Positions 7,271 through 15,895 are shown, counted from the stretch's first letter. The stretch: DNA of 64,000 nucleotides from Halomonas sp. KG2 (GCA_030440445.1 CP098528.1:2356001-2420000); one strand, 5' to 3'. Translations and numbers: made by a program. Notes: generated from the sequence alone by a model not told the origin.

Positions 7271-7474
7271 ATGACAATGCAAACCAATGCCCAACCATGC
7301 CGGGTGATCATGCACCCGGCCGCAGGTAACAGCCATATCGCCATCGCGGCCATGCAACACGTCACCGGGCGCGTTGCTGCTCGCCTGACTGGCAAACAAT
7401 CCCGCACTATCTATCTGCTCACCCCAGAAGAAGCGGCCCGCTACCAGCGCGCACCGCAAGGTGGTGCTGCATGA
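7271..7474 (+). CDS. Small hypothetical phage protein
   Basis: A 67-residue protein of unknown function, starting MTMQTNAQ; an in-frame start nine codons earlier would place the promoter palindrome too close. It contains an Ala-rich helix (GNSHIAIAAMQHVTGRVAARL) and a C-terminal TPEEAARYQRAP. First gene of the rightward operon; its TGA overlaps the ATG of the next gene. Both ATG codons at 7271 and 7277 are possible. Confidence 0.5.
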   Translation: MTMQTNAQPCRVIMHPAAGNSHIAIAAMQHVTGRVAARLTGKQSRTIYLLTPEEAARYQRAPQGGAA

Positions 7475-8040
7475 ATATCACTGAATCGACTGCAACGCAG
7501 CTGACTATTCGCGGCCTAGATAACCTCGACAGCATCAACGTATTTATCGAAGACATTGCACCAAAAGTTGGCCGCATCACTATCGAGAGCTTTGGTGATG
7601 CGTGGTCGCATGCCTGGGGAGGTATGTGGGACGGCTATAGCGCGGCTGAGTTCTTTGCTCGCTGCGATGATGGCTACCTACTAGGTAAATTCGCTCGCGC
7701 TAGTAGCAACATGGAATGCATCGATTTTGAAGCGCTTATCGATAAGCTGAAAACTGCAGTTATTGAACAGCGCAAAGATGGTGATATGAGCAGCACTGAA
7801 GCTCGCGAAACCTGGGACAAGGTCGAAGAAATAGAGCGTCACGAAGGCATGACAGTTAATGAAATACATGCGATGGACTCTATTGATATTGAGCTTATAT
7901 CTGACTTGCTTGGCGAGGAGTGGTACCACTCAGTACCCGAAAAACCGAGCAGGGAAGCCCGCCGCTTGAAACTGATCATCCAAGCCGTTCGCGAGGCTTT
8001 CATCGCTAAAGGATGGTTTAAGCAGGAGGTGGCCGCATGA
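7471..8040 (+). CDS. Hypothetical phage protein, acidic
   Basis: A 189-residue protein with no recognised catalytic motif. The first 90 residues hold a Gly/Trp-rich patch (DAWSHAWGGMWDGYSAAEFFARCDDGYLLGKF); the rest is acidic and helical, ending in a Lys/Arg helix. Similar proteins are frequent in the recombination-side operons of prophages, from general knowledge, but their role is unknown to me. ATGA overlaps link it to genes on both sides. Confidence 0.6.
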   Translation: MNITESTATQLTIRGLDNLDSINVFIEDIAPKVGRITIESFGDAWSHAWGGMWDGYSAAEFFARCDDGYLLGKFARASSNMECIDFEALIDKLKTAVIEQRKDGDMSSTEARETWDKVEEIERHEGMTVNEIHAMDSIDIELISDLLGEEWYHSVPEKPSREARRLKLIIQAVREAFIAKGWFKQEVAA

Positions 8041-8363
8041 ACACCATCACCCAACTCCCCGCCCCGGTGCTAACGCAAGCACACCGCGATGCCATGGCCT
8101 ACATCCAAGGTCTGGCGATCACGATCAGCCTGCAAGGCACTTATGCAGTAAGCACGGAATACTCTGGTCAAGTTCACGAGTTCAGCACCCATGTCCTTCT
8201 GTTTAGCGAGATAGAGCAGCGCAACTTCAAAGCGCTCACCACCATAAAGGTACACCTGCCGGGTCGCTGCTCATTGACGGGCGCTCACGCGCTGCAAGAG
8301 CTGCAGGCCATGGCCCGAGTACTTGAAGGTTTCCTAACCCCACCTACAGGAGACGCCGCATGA
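8037..8363 (+). CDS. Hypothetical phage protein
   Basis: A 108-residue protein of unknown function. Sequence suggests an alpha/beta mix: a helix at AHRDAMAYIQGLA, strands around ISLQGTYAVSTEYSG, then a C-terminal helix. AGGAGG precedes the start inside the previous gene, and the four-base ATGA overlap indicates coupled translation. Confidence 0.6.
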   Translation: MNTITQLPAPVLTQAHRDAMAYIQGLAITISLQGTYAVSTEYSGQVHEFSTHVLLFSEIEQRNFKALTTIKVHLPGRCSLTGAHALQELQAMARVLEGFLTPPTGDAA

Positions 8364-8680
8364 ACGCCCCCCAACACCCACAGCCCGCCCGCGTGCTAGG
8401 TCACCGTTACACGTTACAAGAAGCTGCAGCGCTTATGGGCACCGGCCGAAATACTCTATGCAAGCGCTTACGCGAGCTCGGCATGCTAGACGCCCACAAC
8501 GTCGCCACTCGCCCGCACACAAGCACCGGCCGCTTAGTCGTTGAGCTAAAAGTCTATGAAAACCCAGGACTAGGCACCGAGCGACCCTACGGCAAAACGC
8601 TGGTCACAGAACGCGGCCTGCTCTACATCGCAAATCGCCTAAGCATCCGCATCCAGCGTGAAGCCGCCAACGACAGCTGA
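8360..8680 (+). CDS. Antirepressor KilAC-like DNA-binding protein
   Basis: A 106-residue protein resembling the C-terminal KilAC (ANT, PF03374) domain of phage antirepressors: GHRYTLQEAAALMGTGRNTLCKRLRELGMLD is a clear helix-turn-helix, followed by a strand-rich wing and GLLYIANRL. There is no N-terminal Bro or Rha part, so this is a stand-alone KilAC domain. Antirepressor activity is not implied by the domain alone; it may be a regulator of this operon. Confidence 0.65.
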   Translation: MNAPQHPQPARVLGHRYTLQEAAALMGTGRNTLCKRLRELGMLDAHNVATRPHTSTGRLVVELKVYENPGLGTERPYGKTLVTERGLLYIANRLSIRIQREAANDS

Positions 8681-8765
8681 CCTATAACCCGTTTCGCGAC
8701 GCTGCCAATGCAGCGCCGAAAACCAGGCCTAACGGCCACTACCACCACGAAAGAGGAAACCAATC

Positions 8766-9119
8766 ATGGCTAACGAACCCACCTCAACCGACATCAACGC
8801 CCTGCTAGACGACTTAGACGCCGGCATCTTCCGCGAAAAGCTAGCCCGAGCCCTTAGCGATGCCGCTGCTGGTTGCGTCGCTCATGGCAAAGCCGCTGAC
8901 GTCACAATCAAGTTCAGCCTGAAGCAGATCGCGGACAGCTCGCAGGTCGATTGCGCCCACAAGCTCAGCTATGTGGTACCCACTGCCAAAGGCAAGCGCT
9001 CTGAGGAGAACACCACTAAAACACCGCTGTATGTAGGGCGCGGCGGCAAGCTCACCCTGTTCCCAGAGAACCAGGGAAAGTTTGAGTTTAACGAGCAATC
9101 TTCTACCCAACGCGCCTAA
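8766..9119 (+). CDS. Hypothetical phage protein
   Basis: A 117-residue protein. Residues 1-45 are helical (INALLDDLDAGIFREKLARALSDAAAG); the rest is strand-rich with a basic TAKGKRSEENTTKT loop and ends GKFEFNEQ. Similar proteins often precede a DUF2303 gene in prophages, as here two genes later. GAAAGAGGAAACC before the ATG is a good ribosome site. Function unknown. Confidence 0.6.
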   Translation: MANEPTSTDINALLDDLDAGIFREKLARALSDAAAGCVAHGKAADVTIKFSLKQIADSSQVDCAHKLSYVVPTAKGKRSEENTTKTPLYVGRGGKLTLFPENQGKFEFNEQSSTQRA

Positions 9120-9147
9120 CCCACTAGCTACATATAGGTAAAACAAT

Positions 9148-9390
9148 ATGGATAACCAACACCGCAAGATCAAAGGCTATCGCGAGCTGAGCCAGGAAGA
9201 GATAGACCTCATGAACGAGGTTAAAACCAAGGCTGAAGAAGTCGGCCAGCTTATTGGCAAGCTTGAAAGCTTGAATGCTGATACTGGAGGCCACGCAATT
9301 GACATGCGCTGGGTGAACATCGCCCGCACCAACCTGCAGCAAGGCTTTATGGCATTAACGCGATCAGTCGCAAAGCCTGACTTTTTTTAG
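9148..9390 (+). CDS. Small hypothetical phage protein
   Basis: An 80-residue helical protein (ELSQEEIDLMNEVKTKAEEVGQLIGKLESL) ending in a Phe-rich SVAKPDFF. The pattern LSQEEIDLMNEVK is familiar from small proteins of temperate phages with no assigned function. The gene stands alone between the 8766 and 9451 genes, with about 30 to 60 bases on each side. Confidence 0.6.
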   Translation: MDNQHRKIKGYRELSQEEIDLMNEVKTKAEEVGQLIGKLESLNADTGGHAIDMRWVNIARTNLQQGFMALTRSVAKPDFF

Positions 9391-9450
9391 TAACCGCGCC
9401 TAACCAACGCACTCACCCCACCAACGCAAACCAATGCAAAAGGAATGACC

Positions 9451-10251
9451 ATGGACCACCAAGCCATCGAAAAGATTGAAGCCCTCGTTCACGCCGCGAC
9501 TATCGGCAACCCAGGCACGTTTGAACCCACCCTGCTAGTGCCTGAAGGCTACAAGCTGCAATCGCTAGAGCCGTTCATGGAAGCACCTACCCGCTTCCGT
9601 GGCGCCTTTGCAACAAGCTCGATTGAAGACTACGCGAACTACGTAAACGCCGAAGATGAAGCCCGTGTATTCGTTGACATCGACGCCATGCGCGCTAAGT
9701 CCTTCTTTGACCTCGGCAACCCAGCAACACCAGGCCATGGAGACCACACCGCTAGCCTACGCCTAGAGAAAACCGGCGCGTTTGAAGCCTGCCTTTCAGC
9801 CAACGGCACAAGCTTTGCCCAAAAGGAATTGGCGCACTGGATTGAAGACTGGCACCACTGCATCACCGGGATCGATAGCAACGGCGAAGACCTAACCGCT
9901 AAACAGCTCGCCAACGCCGTGCGCAAGATCGAGATCAAAGCAACGCAAGAACGCAGCCATGAAGAAGGCGACTGGAACACCAAGCGTTCAGGCATGGACG
10001 CCCTAGATGCCAGCGCTGGAGCCGCCACGCCGGATATCATCCGCTTCCACTGCATACCCTACGAAGGCCTGGCCTACCGCACGTTTGAGGTGCGCGTCTC
10101 GATCCTCACCGATGACATCAAGCCCAAGCTGAAGCTGCGAATCATCGGGCTGGAAACTGCTCAGGAAGAAATGGCAAAAGAGTTTAAGCAAGTTCTGGCC
10201 GATGAGTTGGAAGAAAACGCCACCTTATTACTGGGCTCATTCAGCAAGTAA
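9451..10251 (+). CDS. DUF2303 (YfdQ-like) phage protein
   Basis: A 266-residue protein that matches the YfdQ/DUF2303 pattern: an N-terminal LVPEGYKLQSLEPFMEAPTRFRG, then a middle FVDIDAMRAKSFFDLGNPATPGHGDHTASLRLEKTGAFEA, and a C-terminal FEVRVSILTDDIKPKLKLRI. The family is common in prophage early or recombination regions; no biochemical function is known to me. Two ATG codons lie close together; the second (9451) has AAGGA six bases upstream and is preferred. Confidence 0.8.
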   Translation: MDHQAIEKIEALVHAATIGNPGTFEPTLLVPEGYKLQSLEPFMEAPTRFRGAFATSSIEDYANYVNAEDEARVFVDIDAMRAKSFFDLGNPATPGHGDHTASLRLEKTGAFEACLSANGTSFAQKELAHWIEDWHHCITGIDSNGEDLTAKQLANAVRKIEIKATQERSHEEGDWNTKRSGMDALDASAGAATPDIIRFHCIPYEGLAYRTFEVRVSILTDDIKPKLKLRIIGLETAQEEMAKEFKQVLADELEENATLLLGSFSK

Positions 10252-10337
10252 CCACCAACCCGTTAAGCAGCAACCGCACGACCACCCCGCCGCCACCCAC
10301 CACGGGCGGCGGGGTTCCACCACCGGAGAGCAAACCA

Positions 10338-10991
10338 ATGCAAACGCATAAACTACTCGCGCACCCGCTATTTGAAGAGCATGACGTTAAAGAAGTATTA
10401 GAGCCGTTCGGCTTTGAAGTTCACCTGCACTTTGAAGACCCACCTTGCCCGCAAGAAGAGCCAGAGGCTTGGGCAATATTTGAAAACCAGACCAAAGCTT
10501 ATCTGGACAATATTACCTACACCCCAACTTACGGCTTTGCTGAGATTGGCCGCTTTGTAAATGAAGACGGTGATATCACTATTATCTCAGTCCGCCCCAA
10601 ATCTGATTTTGCCATGGCATTGCTCTGGTCAGATACCCGCTTTGAGGATGATCAGATTGATCCCCCTATCGAGGTACTTTTTGAACTCTCTAATGAGCGC
10701 AATCGTCAGATCCACGCTGAAGGATTCACCCTAGATCAAGATGATCAATGGACTAAAGGTGAACTGGCCTCACTCGCGTGCAGCTACGCACACCACGCGG
10801 CAATCGTCGCCCATGGAATCTTGGGAGCGAACGAGCCTACCTGGCTGCCCAGCAACATGGATAGCAAATGGTGGAAGCCCAGCCTTAACCCGCGCCGCGA
10901 CCTAGTGAAAGCAGGCGCCCTAATCCTCGCAGAAGTCGAACGCTTAGACCGCGCCGCCGAAAAAGCAGCGGCTGAGGAGAAAGCCGCATGA
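10338..10991 (+). CDS. Hypothetical phage protein with conserved ERNRQI...DLVKAGALI C-terminal domain
   Basis: A 217-residue protein in two parts. The N-terminal half is acidic and unrecognised. The C-terminal half has a widespread phage pattern, ERNRQIHAEGFTLDQDDQW, KGELASLACSYA, a Trp-rich loop and RRDLVKAGALILAEVERLDR, all-helical and rich in conserved acidic residues. The acidic, helical layout recalls all-alpha NTP pyrophosphohydrolases, but I cannot confirm that. The Ala/Lys/Glu tail overlaps the next start by four bases. Confidence 0.6.
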   Translation: MQTHKLLAHPLFEEHDVKEVLEPFGFEVHLHFEDPPCPQEEPEAWAIFENQTKAYLDNITYTPTYGFAEIGRFVNEDGDITIISVRPKSDFAMALLWSDTRFEDDQIDPPIEVLFELSNERNRQIHAEGFTLDQDDQWTKGELASLACSYAHHAAIVAHGILGANEPTWLPSNMDSKWWKPSLNPRRDLVKAGALILAEVERLDRAAEKAAAEEKAA

Positions 10992-11233
10992 GCAACCCAC
11001 AGCAGCAGCCCCTGACGAGCCCACAATACCCACAATTCAAACTGGTAGAATTTAACAAGGTTCGCCAAATGCGCGGCACTGAAGCGGCCCGCATTGAGAT
11101 CATCTATGCCGAAGGCGACCACGATTGGCTCTGGATGTCTGCTGGCGACCTGCACGGCAACATCCGCCAGTTCGGCGAGCATGAAGCTTTAACCGAAGCA
11201 CTCAAGGCCTACGGCCAAGGGGGCCGGGGATGA
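10988..11233 (+). CDS. Small hypothetical phage protein
   Basis: An 81-residue protein with a Pro/Gln-rich N-terminus, a central strand pair (RIEIIYAEGDHDWLWMSAGDL) and a C-terminal helix. No domain recognised. Coupled by ATGA overlaps to the genes before and after it. Confidence 0.55.
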   Translation: MSNPQQQPLTSPQYPQFKLVEFNKVRQMRGTEAARIEIIYAEGDHDWLWMSAGDLHGNIRQFGEHEALTEALKAYGQGGRG

Positions 11234-11448
11234 TGATGCTGAACGCCATTCGAATCAGGCAGCTTAGAGCCAGAGCACGCCGCCTCTATATCTCATATGC
11301 AACTGCCTATGACCACCTAGATTGCGGCAACCACCTAGCCGACCACATCACATGCGGACGCCGCAAACGCCTGGCCAAGGCATTTAACGCCACGGTAGAC
11401 AAGCTGGAATTTCTTGGCGATAACCCACCCAAGGAGCGTCTGTTATGA
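11230..11448 (+). CDS. Small basic hypothetical phage protein
   Basis: A 72-residue, Arg-rich, mostly helical protein (RIRQLRARARRLYISYATAYDHLDCGNHLADHI) with two cysteines and several histidines that might bind a metal. Function unknown. It overlaps its neighbours by four bases at each end. Confidence 0.55.
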   Translation: MMMLNAIRIRQLRARARRLYISYATAYDHLDCGNHLADHITCGRRKRLAKAFNATVDKLEFLGDNPPKERLL

Positions 11449-11900
11449 GCTATGAAACATGGCGTATCACGTTTCAAGACTCCGAGCAGGCCGCGAAAGC
11501 GGCCTTTGAAGAATCCCAGCGATGGGAACGGCTATTTGCTTCAGTGATCATGGCATTAGTTGGGGTAGGCAAAGCCGCTGGCGTCCGAGGAGAAGACCAG
11601 CTCAACGGCAACCTTGAAATTCTCATTGCTATCGAAAAGCTGAAAGAGCGTAGGGAGAAGTGGAAAGCCCGGGCGCTCAAGGCCGAAGCAATTCAGATAG
11701 CAATTGATGAAATGCCCGCAGAGAGCCTCAAGGCTCTTTGCGTTGACCAGCAACAGCAAGGCTGCCTGCGAGTGTCAGAAGAGCTACGTAACGGCCCCAT
11801 TGATTGGAACAAGTTCGGCGACCATCCCAGAGAGCAAGCCGCCAACGTCGCTATCCTGGTGGGCAATCAGATTAGAAGAGATGCTGGAGGTGGGGTATGA
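11445..11900 (+). CDS. Hypothetical phage protein, helical
   Basis: A 151-residue protein that begins MSYETWRITFQDSEQAAKAAFEESQRW and contains a Lys/Arg-rich helix (IEKLKERREKWKARALKAEA). The N-terminal TWRITFQDSEQAA pattern is common in small phage proteins of the lambda ea region type; no function is assigned. Part of the continuous ATGA-coupled run from 10338 to 13224. Confidence 0.55.
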   Translation: MSYETWRITFQDSEQAAKAAFEESQRWERLFASVIMALVGVGKAAGVRGEDQLNGNLEILIAIEKLKERREKWKARALKAEAIQIAIDEMPAESLKALCVDQQQQGCLRVSEELRNGPIDWNKFGDHPREQAANVAILVGNQIRRDAGGGV

Positions 11901-12418
11901 CGCTGGATGAACTTCAAAAAGAGTATCGCGAAGCTATTGTTGAAGATACCGACCTATTTGATTTATTCGACATTTATTTTGATGAATCCGAGCGTGACCA
12001 TACTCACTTCCGTGAAAGCGGTACTCGTGAGTTACTTGAAATATGGAAAACTCTATTTGGACAGAATATCGAAGTTGAATCGCCAATTTGGTGCCTTTTA
12101 GCATCATATGAAGGGAGTCACGAACAAAGATTGCTTCGTTTTTTGGATAAACTTGTCGGCATTAGAAGCGGTTCATTTGAGACTCTGTTCTATACAGCCT
12201 ATGAAGATCTGGAAAATGGCAGACTAATCAAACCGCTAGGCTTGAACGGGCTTTGCGAGTTTTTAAATAAGGCGGACAATAAAACTTTAAAGGGTACCTT
12301 CGATGAGCTTTCAGAAATGTGCTCGAAAGGCGACAGGGAACCCGACAGAACAACCACAGCTGTTAAGGAAGAAGGCGATGCTCTGCAGGACTACCAAGCA
12401 AACGGGGGCACCCAATGA
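11897..12418 (+). CDS. Hypothetical phage protein, acidic and AT-richer than its neighbours
   Basis: A 173-residue acidic protein (DTDLFDLFDIYFDESERDH near the start) with no recognised motif. Its codons are visibly AT-richer than those of the flanking phage genes over about 11930-12300, which suggests separate acquisition. Its ATGA overlaps at both ends still place it in the same translational chain. Function unknown; an accessory (moron-like) protein is possible. Confidence 0.55.
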   Translation: MTLDELQKEYREAIVEDTDLFDLFDIYFDESERDHTHFRESGTRELLEIWKTLFGQNIEVESPIWCLLASYEGSHEQRLLRFLDKLVGIRSGSFETLFYTAYEDLENGRLIKPLGLNGLCEFLNKADNKTLKGTFDELSEMCSKGDREPDRTTTAVKEEGDALQDYQANGGTQ

Positions 12419-13224
12419 AAGAACACGGCAAACTATTCAGCACGGCCATGGTGCAAGCCTTCCTCGGGGGGCGCAAAAACCAAACCCGCCGCACCGTCGA
12501 TGCTCACAACTCCCTGGTCGACGGCAACGGCATTAGCAAAAAGCGGTGGGAGGCTGCAGGGTTCGACCTCGCCAACGCGTCGATCGACAACGGCCCATCG
12601 CCTGCAGGCAACCCAGGCCCGTACCTAAAAGCCACTTGCGCGGAAGCTACTACCCACCGGATTTACTCACGTGTCCAGCCAGGTGATCGGATTTGGGTTA
12701 AAGAAGCCCATGCGTTTGTACCAGAGCCAGCCTATCGCCGAAGCGTTGGCATCGTTCAAACGATTAATCCTGATGACGACTATGAAGCCTGCGTATACCG
12801 CGAGAACTTCGATTTCGATGGGGCACCTAGCTTCCCATGGCGACCTTCAATGTTCATGCCACGCTGGGCAGCCCGCCTAGTGTTTGATGTGATAAGCGTC
12901 AGACTGGAAAGACTCAACGACATGGAAGGCCAGCACCCATTAGATAGCGATGCAATCGGAGAAGGAATATTTAAGATTCACCACTGGCGAGGCGAATACT
13001 ACTACAGCGCCTTTAACAGCAAGCCTGACCCTAGAAATTGGCAAGACCCCACGGATGCATTCAAAGAGCTTTGGGAATCCATCAACGGCCCTGACTCATG
13101 GCAGGCCAACCCACCGGTCTGGATCTACGACCTACAGCCCGTTGGCATTAAGTCCAAAACGATGCCAAGCCAAGGCGCACCCGCTGAATGCACACTATTA
13201 GGAGGCGGCAATGCTACCGATTGA
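12415..13224 (+). CDS. Phage ASCH/PUA-like protein
   Basis: A 269-residue protein of the type often labelled phage morphogenetic or ASCH-domain protein. Seen: MKEHGKLFSTAMVQAFLGGRKNQTRR at the N-terminus, GDRIWVKEAHAFVPE in the middle, FMPRWAARLVFDVISVRLERLNDM, and a C-terminal FKELWESING...NPPVWIYDLQPV. The fold is thought to bind RNA or modified bases; the role in phage growth is not settled. Its last 14 bases overlap the excisionase start. Confidence 0.7.
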   Translation: MKEHGKLFSTAMVQAFLGGRKNQTRRTVDAHNSLVDGNGISKKRWEAAGFDLANASIDNGPSPAGNPGPYLKATCAEATTHRIYSRVQPGDRIWVKEAHAFVPEPAYRRSVGIVQTINPDDDYEACVYRENFDFDGAPSFPWRPSMFMPRWAARLVFDVISVRLERLNDMEGQHPLDSDAIGEGIFKIHHWRGEYYYSAFNSKPDPRNWQDPTDAFKELWESINGPDSWQANPPVWIYDLQPVGIKSKTMPSQGAPAECTLLGGGNATD

Positions 13225-13504
13225 TCACGTCACGATTGAGCGTTTCAGCGAGCTCACCGGCTACAGCGAGTTTGCCATTAGATCAAAGATCAAGCGTGGT
13301 GATTGGCGACTGGGTGATCAGTTCTTTAAAGCGCCGGACGGTCGGATATTAATGTCATTAGAAGGGTATGCACGATGGGTAACAAAGGGAGCAGTTACGA
13401 AGGGGTCCGGATCGCTTCGACCAGCAGTATCGAAATCGACTTCTACTACCAGGGCACCCGCTGCCGCGAACGGCTCAAGCTCGAGCCCACCACCGCTAAC
13501 ATGA
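13211..13504 (+). CDS. Phage excisionase (Xis-like)
   Basis: A 97-residue protein whose first 58 residues form an excisionase-type winged helix: DHVTIERFSELTGYSEFAIRSKIKRGDWRLGDQFFKAPDGRILMSLEGYARWV. It would bind the att arm region and steer the integrase toward excision. The last 40 residues are Ser/Thr/Ala-rich low complexity and are read from the first 130 bases of the integrase gene in another frame, so the two genes overlap substantially. GGAGGCGGC precedes the ATG. Confidence 0.7.
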   Translation: MLPIDHVTIERFSELTGYSEFAIRSKIKRGDWRLGDQFFKAPDGRILMSLEGYARWVTKGAVTKGSGSLRPAVSKSTSTTRAPAAANGSSSSPPPLT

Positions 13505-14532
13505 AGAAAGCGGCGCGCCATCGCGCCGCGGTTATTTCATCGATCGACGCCGACACGTTTGATTACCAAGTTACCTTCCCCCGCAGCAAGAATGCACGCA
13601 AGTTCATGCGCCAGGATCGGCTTGATACTTACCTGCGGCAGTGGCTCAATCTAAAGCGGCCCACTCACAAGGCCTCAACGATCAAAACCTACACCACTAT
13701 TATTGAGCGGCAATTGATCCCTCAGTTCGGCAAGTTTCTACTTGCCGAAGTCACACGCCCCCAAGTGCGCACGTGGGTAGCCTCGCTTAGTTGCGGCAAC
13801 AAGCGCCTGGCCAATATCGTGATGGTTCTGCGGTCGGCGCTAGACGATGCCGTCAATGACGAACTTCTCGATTCAAACCCTCTCCACGGATGGAACTACC
13901 GCTTGAAAGAAGCACCAGGGCCAAAGAAAGGCCCTGATCCTTTCACACGTGAAGAGCAAGCGGCGATCCTAGCTGCAGCGCGAGACAATATACGCCCACT
14001 GTTCCAATTCGCATTCTGGACCGGCCTTAGACCGAGTGAGTACATCGCGCTGGAATGGGGAGACATTGATTGGCATAGGATGGAAATCACCGTAAACAAA
14101 TCCATCACGGCGGCCGCTAAAGGAGAAGCAGAAGACACAAAAACAACTGCAGGCAGACGCACCGTCGCCCTGCTACCTCCGGCGGCCCAGGCGCTCAAAG
14201 CACAAATGCAATACACCAGGCTTCACCCCAGTGGCCGCATCTTCTTGTGGCCGCGCAGCCAAAAGCCACTCAGCGGCGACAACGATATAAGGGAAAAGCT
14301 TTGGCGCCCGGTTGTGATTCGCTCAGGTGTTCGCTACAGAACGCTCTACCAGACGCGGCACACTTTCGGTTCAATGATGCTATCAGCAGGCGAGCCGCTA
14401 GCTTGGGTTAGCAAGCAGATGGGGCACCGAGACGTGGTGTTCACCGCCCGCACCTACGCACAATGGATACCCAACACCTCCCCCGAGCTGGGCCTTCGCG
14501 CAGTCGAGATGTTCGGGGGTAGTCAGCTTTAA
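13375..14532 (+). CDS. int: Tyrosine site-specific integrase
   Basis: A 385-residue phage integrase. The N-terminal arm-binding domain (GVRIASTSSIEIDFYYQGTRCRERL) is the DUF3596 type, followed by a SAM-like core-binding domain (residues 75-170). The catalytic domain shows Arg in WTGLRPSEYIALEW, TRHTFGSMML for His-x-x-Arg type residues, GHRDV, and the nucleophile Tyr in TARTYAQWIP. All catalytic parts are present. It lies at the very end of the prophage and reads toward the candidate attR 47 bases downstream. The start overlaps the excisionase gene and is needed to include the arm domain. Confidence 0.9.
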   Translation: MGNKGSSYEGVRIASTSSIEIDFYYQGTRCRERLKLEPTTANMKKAARHRAAVISSIDADTFDYQVTFPRSKNARKFMRQDRLDTYLRQWLNLKRPTHKASTIKTYTTIIERQLIPQFGKFLLAEVTRPQVRTWVASLSCGNKRLANIVMVLRSALDDAVNDELLDSNPLHGWNYRLKEAPGPKKGPDPFTREEQAAILAAARDNIRPLFQFAFWTGLRPSEYIALEWGDIDWHRMEITVNKSITAAAKGEAEDTKTTAGRRTVALLPPAAQALKAQMQYTRLHPSGRIFLWPRSQKPLSGDNDIREKLWRPVVIRSGVRYRTLYQTRHTFGSMMLSAGEPLAWVSKQMGHRDVVFTARTYAQWIPNTSPELGLRAVEMFGGSQL

Positions 14533-14578
14533 GTCAGAATGTTAAGGTAACTATCTGAATTGGTGTGGTACAGAGAAA

Positions 14579-14602
14579 GTTCGAGTCTCCCCATCCGCAC
14601 CA
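14579..14602 (+). other. Candidate attR: tRNA-Leu-like 3' end
   Basis: GTTCGAGTCTCCCCATCCGC followed by ACCA matches the T-loop, acceptor strand and CCA end of a leucine-type tRNA, but no complete tRNA precedes it. This is what remains at one prophage end after integration into a tRNA 3' end. The intact tRNA should be at the other prophage end, outside the window. Confidence 0.65.
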
Positions 14603-14624
14603 ATTTAAAGGTCTTTACCTTCGA

Positions 14625-14661
14625 AAAATTCGGTAGCTTTATGCTAACCGAATTTTTTTGT
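14625..14661 (+). terminator. Rho-independent terminator after the att site
   Basis: AATTCGGT-AGC pairs with GCTAACCGAATT around a short loop, flanked by A-rich and T-rich tracts, so it can work in both directions. It may be the original terminator of the tRNA whose 3' end forms the att site. Confidence 0.7.
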
Positions 14662-14753
14662 TTTACGATCCTGCATAAACCGATTAGCTGACCTCAGTCT
14701 GTTTTTGAGTTAGGTTAGCAGCTAACAACCTTATCGCTTCCAGGATCTCTTCG

Positions 14754-15767
14754 ATGAAACCAGTGCTCGCTGTCTTTTTCCTTGGCGTATTTTGCGCACT
14801 GTCGCCAAACACCTATTCTGCCGAAACCTATGCTACCGAGGAAGATAGCGACAGCGACCTACCCGAGTGGGCTGAAACACGCGTTGAGCCATTTCGCGCA
14901 AGCATTGGCAACTGGGTAGACAACACGTCGAGAAACATTGACTCTTTTTTTGGTGGTGATCAATCCGCTTCTGCCGACAACAGATCTTATCTCCGCCTTG
15001 GCCAGGAAATCGACTGGATGGAAGGCGAAGGCACTAACGGTGATATTAGTGTGCGTTATCGCATCGATCTTCCCACGACAGAAGACCGCCTTCGCTTAAT
15101 CATTGAAAGTGATCCAGAAGAATCACAAGGCACGCTGGCTGAACAAGGCTCTGGGCGGCTCTATAACGACCAGCGCGATCGTAGAACATCAACATTCGGC
15201 CTTGACTGGTTAGAAAGCAGAGACAAACGTGAGCACTGGAGCAACCGCTTTGGCGCTGGCGTTCGCCTTCGCCTGCCTCTTGACCCCTATGTCCGTTTTA
15301 CCAGCGAACGCCTGTGGGACTTAAAGGATAGCCCCTGGCAGCTAGAATCATTTAATCGACTATCCTGGTTTAACAACTCAGGTTATTCAGCACGCACCGA
15401 GTGGGATCTTGGCCGCCCATTATCCACCAATCGCCACCTGCGATTTATTACCAACGTGCAGTGGCGTGAGGAAGAGGACACGCTTGAGTACAGCGAGGTA
15501 GTGCAGCTCAACCAGCGCTTAAACAGCCGTAGCGCACTTCGCTACTCAGCTATCGCCATTGGTGAAAGCGTGTCTAGCCCACGAATGACAAACTACTACC
15601 TGCAAACCCGCTACCGTAGAGATATCCATAAAGGAATACTGTTTGCAGATGTCATTCCAGAACTGCATTTTCAGCGAGAGGTTAGCTACGACCCCCGCTG
15701 GGCGATGACATTACGGGTAGAAATGTACTTCCAGCGCGAGCTTCAGCGCGATCACTTCCACTTCTAG
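14754..15767 (+). CDS. Outer-membrane beta-barrel-like protein, unknown function
   Basis: A 337-residue secreted protein. A signal peptide (MKPVLAVFFLGVFCALSPNTYSA) is followed by an acidic linker, then alternating strand-like segments rich in Arg, Asp and aromatic residues (YLRLGQEIDWME, DISVRYRIDLP, YVRFTSERLWD, LRFITNVQWREEED). It ends in aromatic residues (DHFHF), as outer-membrane proteins often do. No named family is recognised. First gene after the prophage, on its own with a leader rich in TTAG repeats. Confidence 0.65.
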   Translation: MKPVLAVFFLGVFCALSPNTYSAETYATEEDSDSDLPEWAETRVEPFRASIGNWVDNTSRNIDSFFGGDQSASADNRSYLRLGQEIDWMEGEGTNGDISVRYRIDLPTTEDRLRLIIESDPEESQGTLAEQGSGRLYNDQRDRRTSTFGLDWLESRDKREHWSNRFGAGVRLRLPLDPYVRFTSERLWDLKDSPWQLESFNRLSWFNNSGYSARTEWDLGRPLSTNRHLRFITNVQWREEEDTLEYSEVVQLNQRLNSRSALRYSAIAIGESVSSPRMTNYYLQTRYRRDIHKGILFADVIPELHFQREVSYDPRWAMTLRVEMYFQRELQRDHFHF

Positions 15768-15795
15768 CCATTAGTGCCCCACCGCGGACACACGA

Positions 15796-15825
15796 TAGGC
15801 CATTAGCAGTTCTGCCAATGGCCTA
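15796..15825. terminator. Hairpin between convergent genes
   Basis: TAGGCCATT and AATGGCCTA form a 9-bp stem with a 12-base loop between the convergent 14754 and 15896 genes. No strong T-tract follows, so termination is likely but not certain. Confidence 0.45.
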
Positions 15826-15895
15826 TTAGTGAGTTGTCACCGTTAACAGCGATACTAGCCGCAACCGTTATTGGCAATAGCTGATATTTAGTGAT

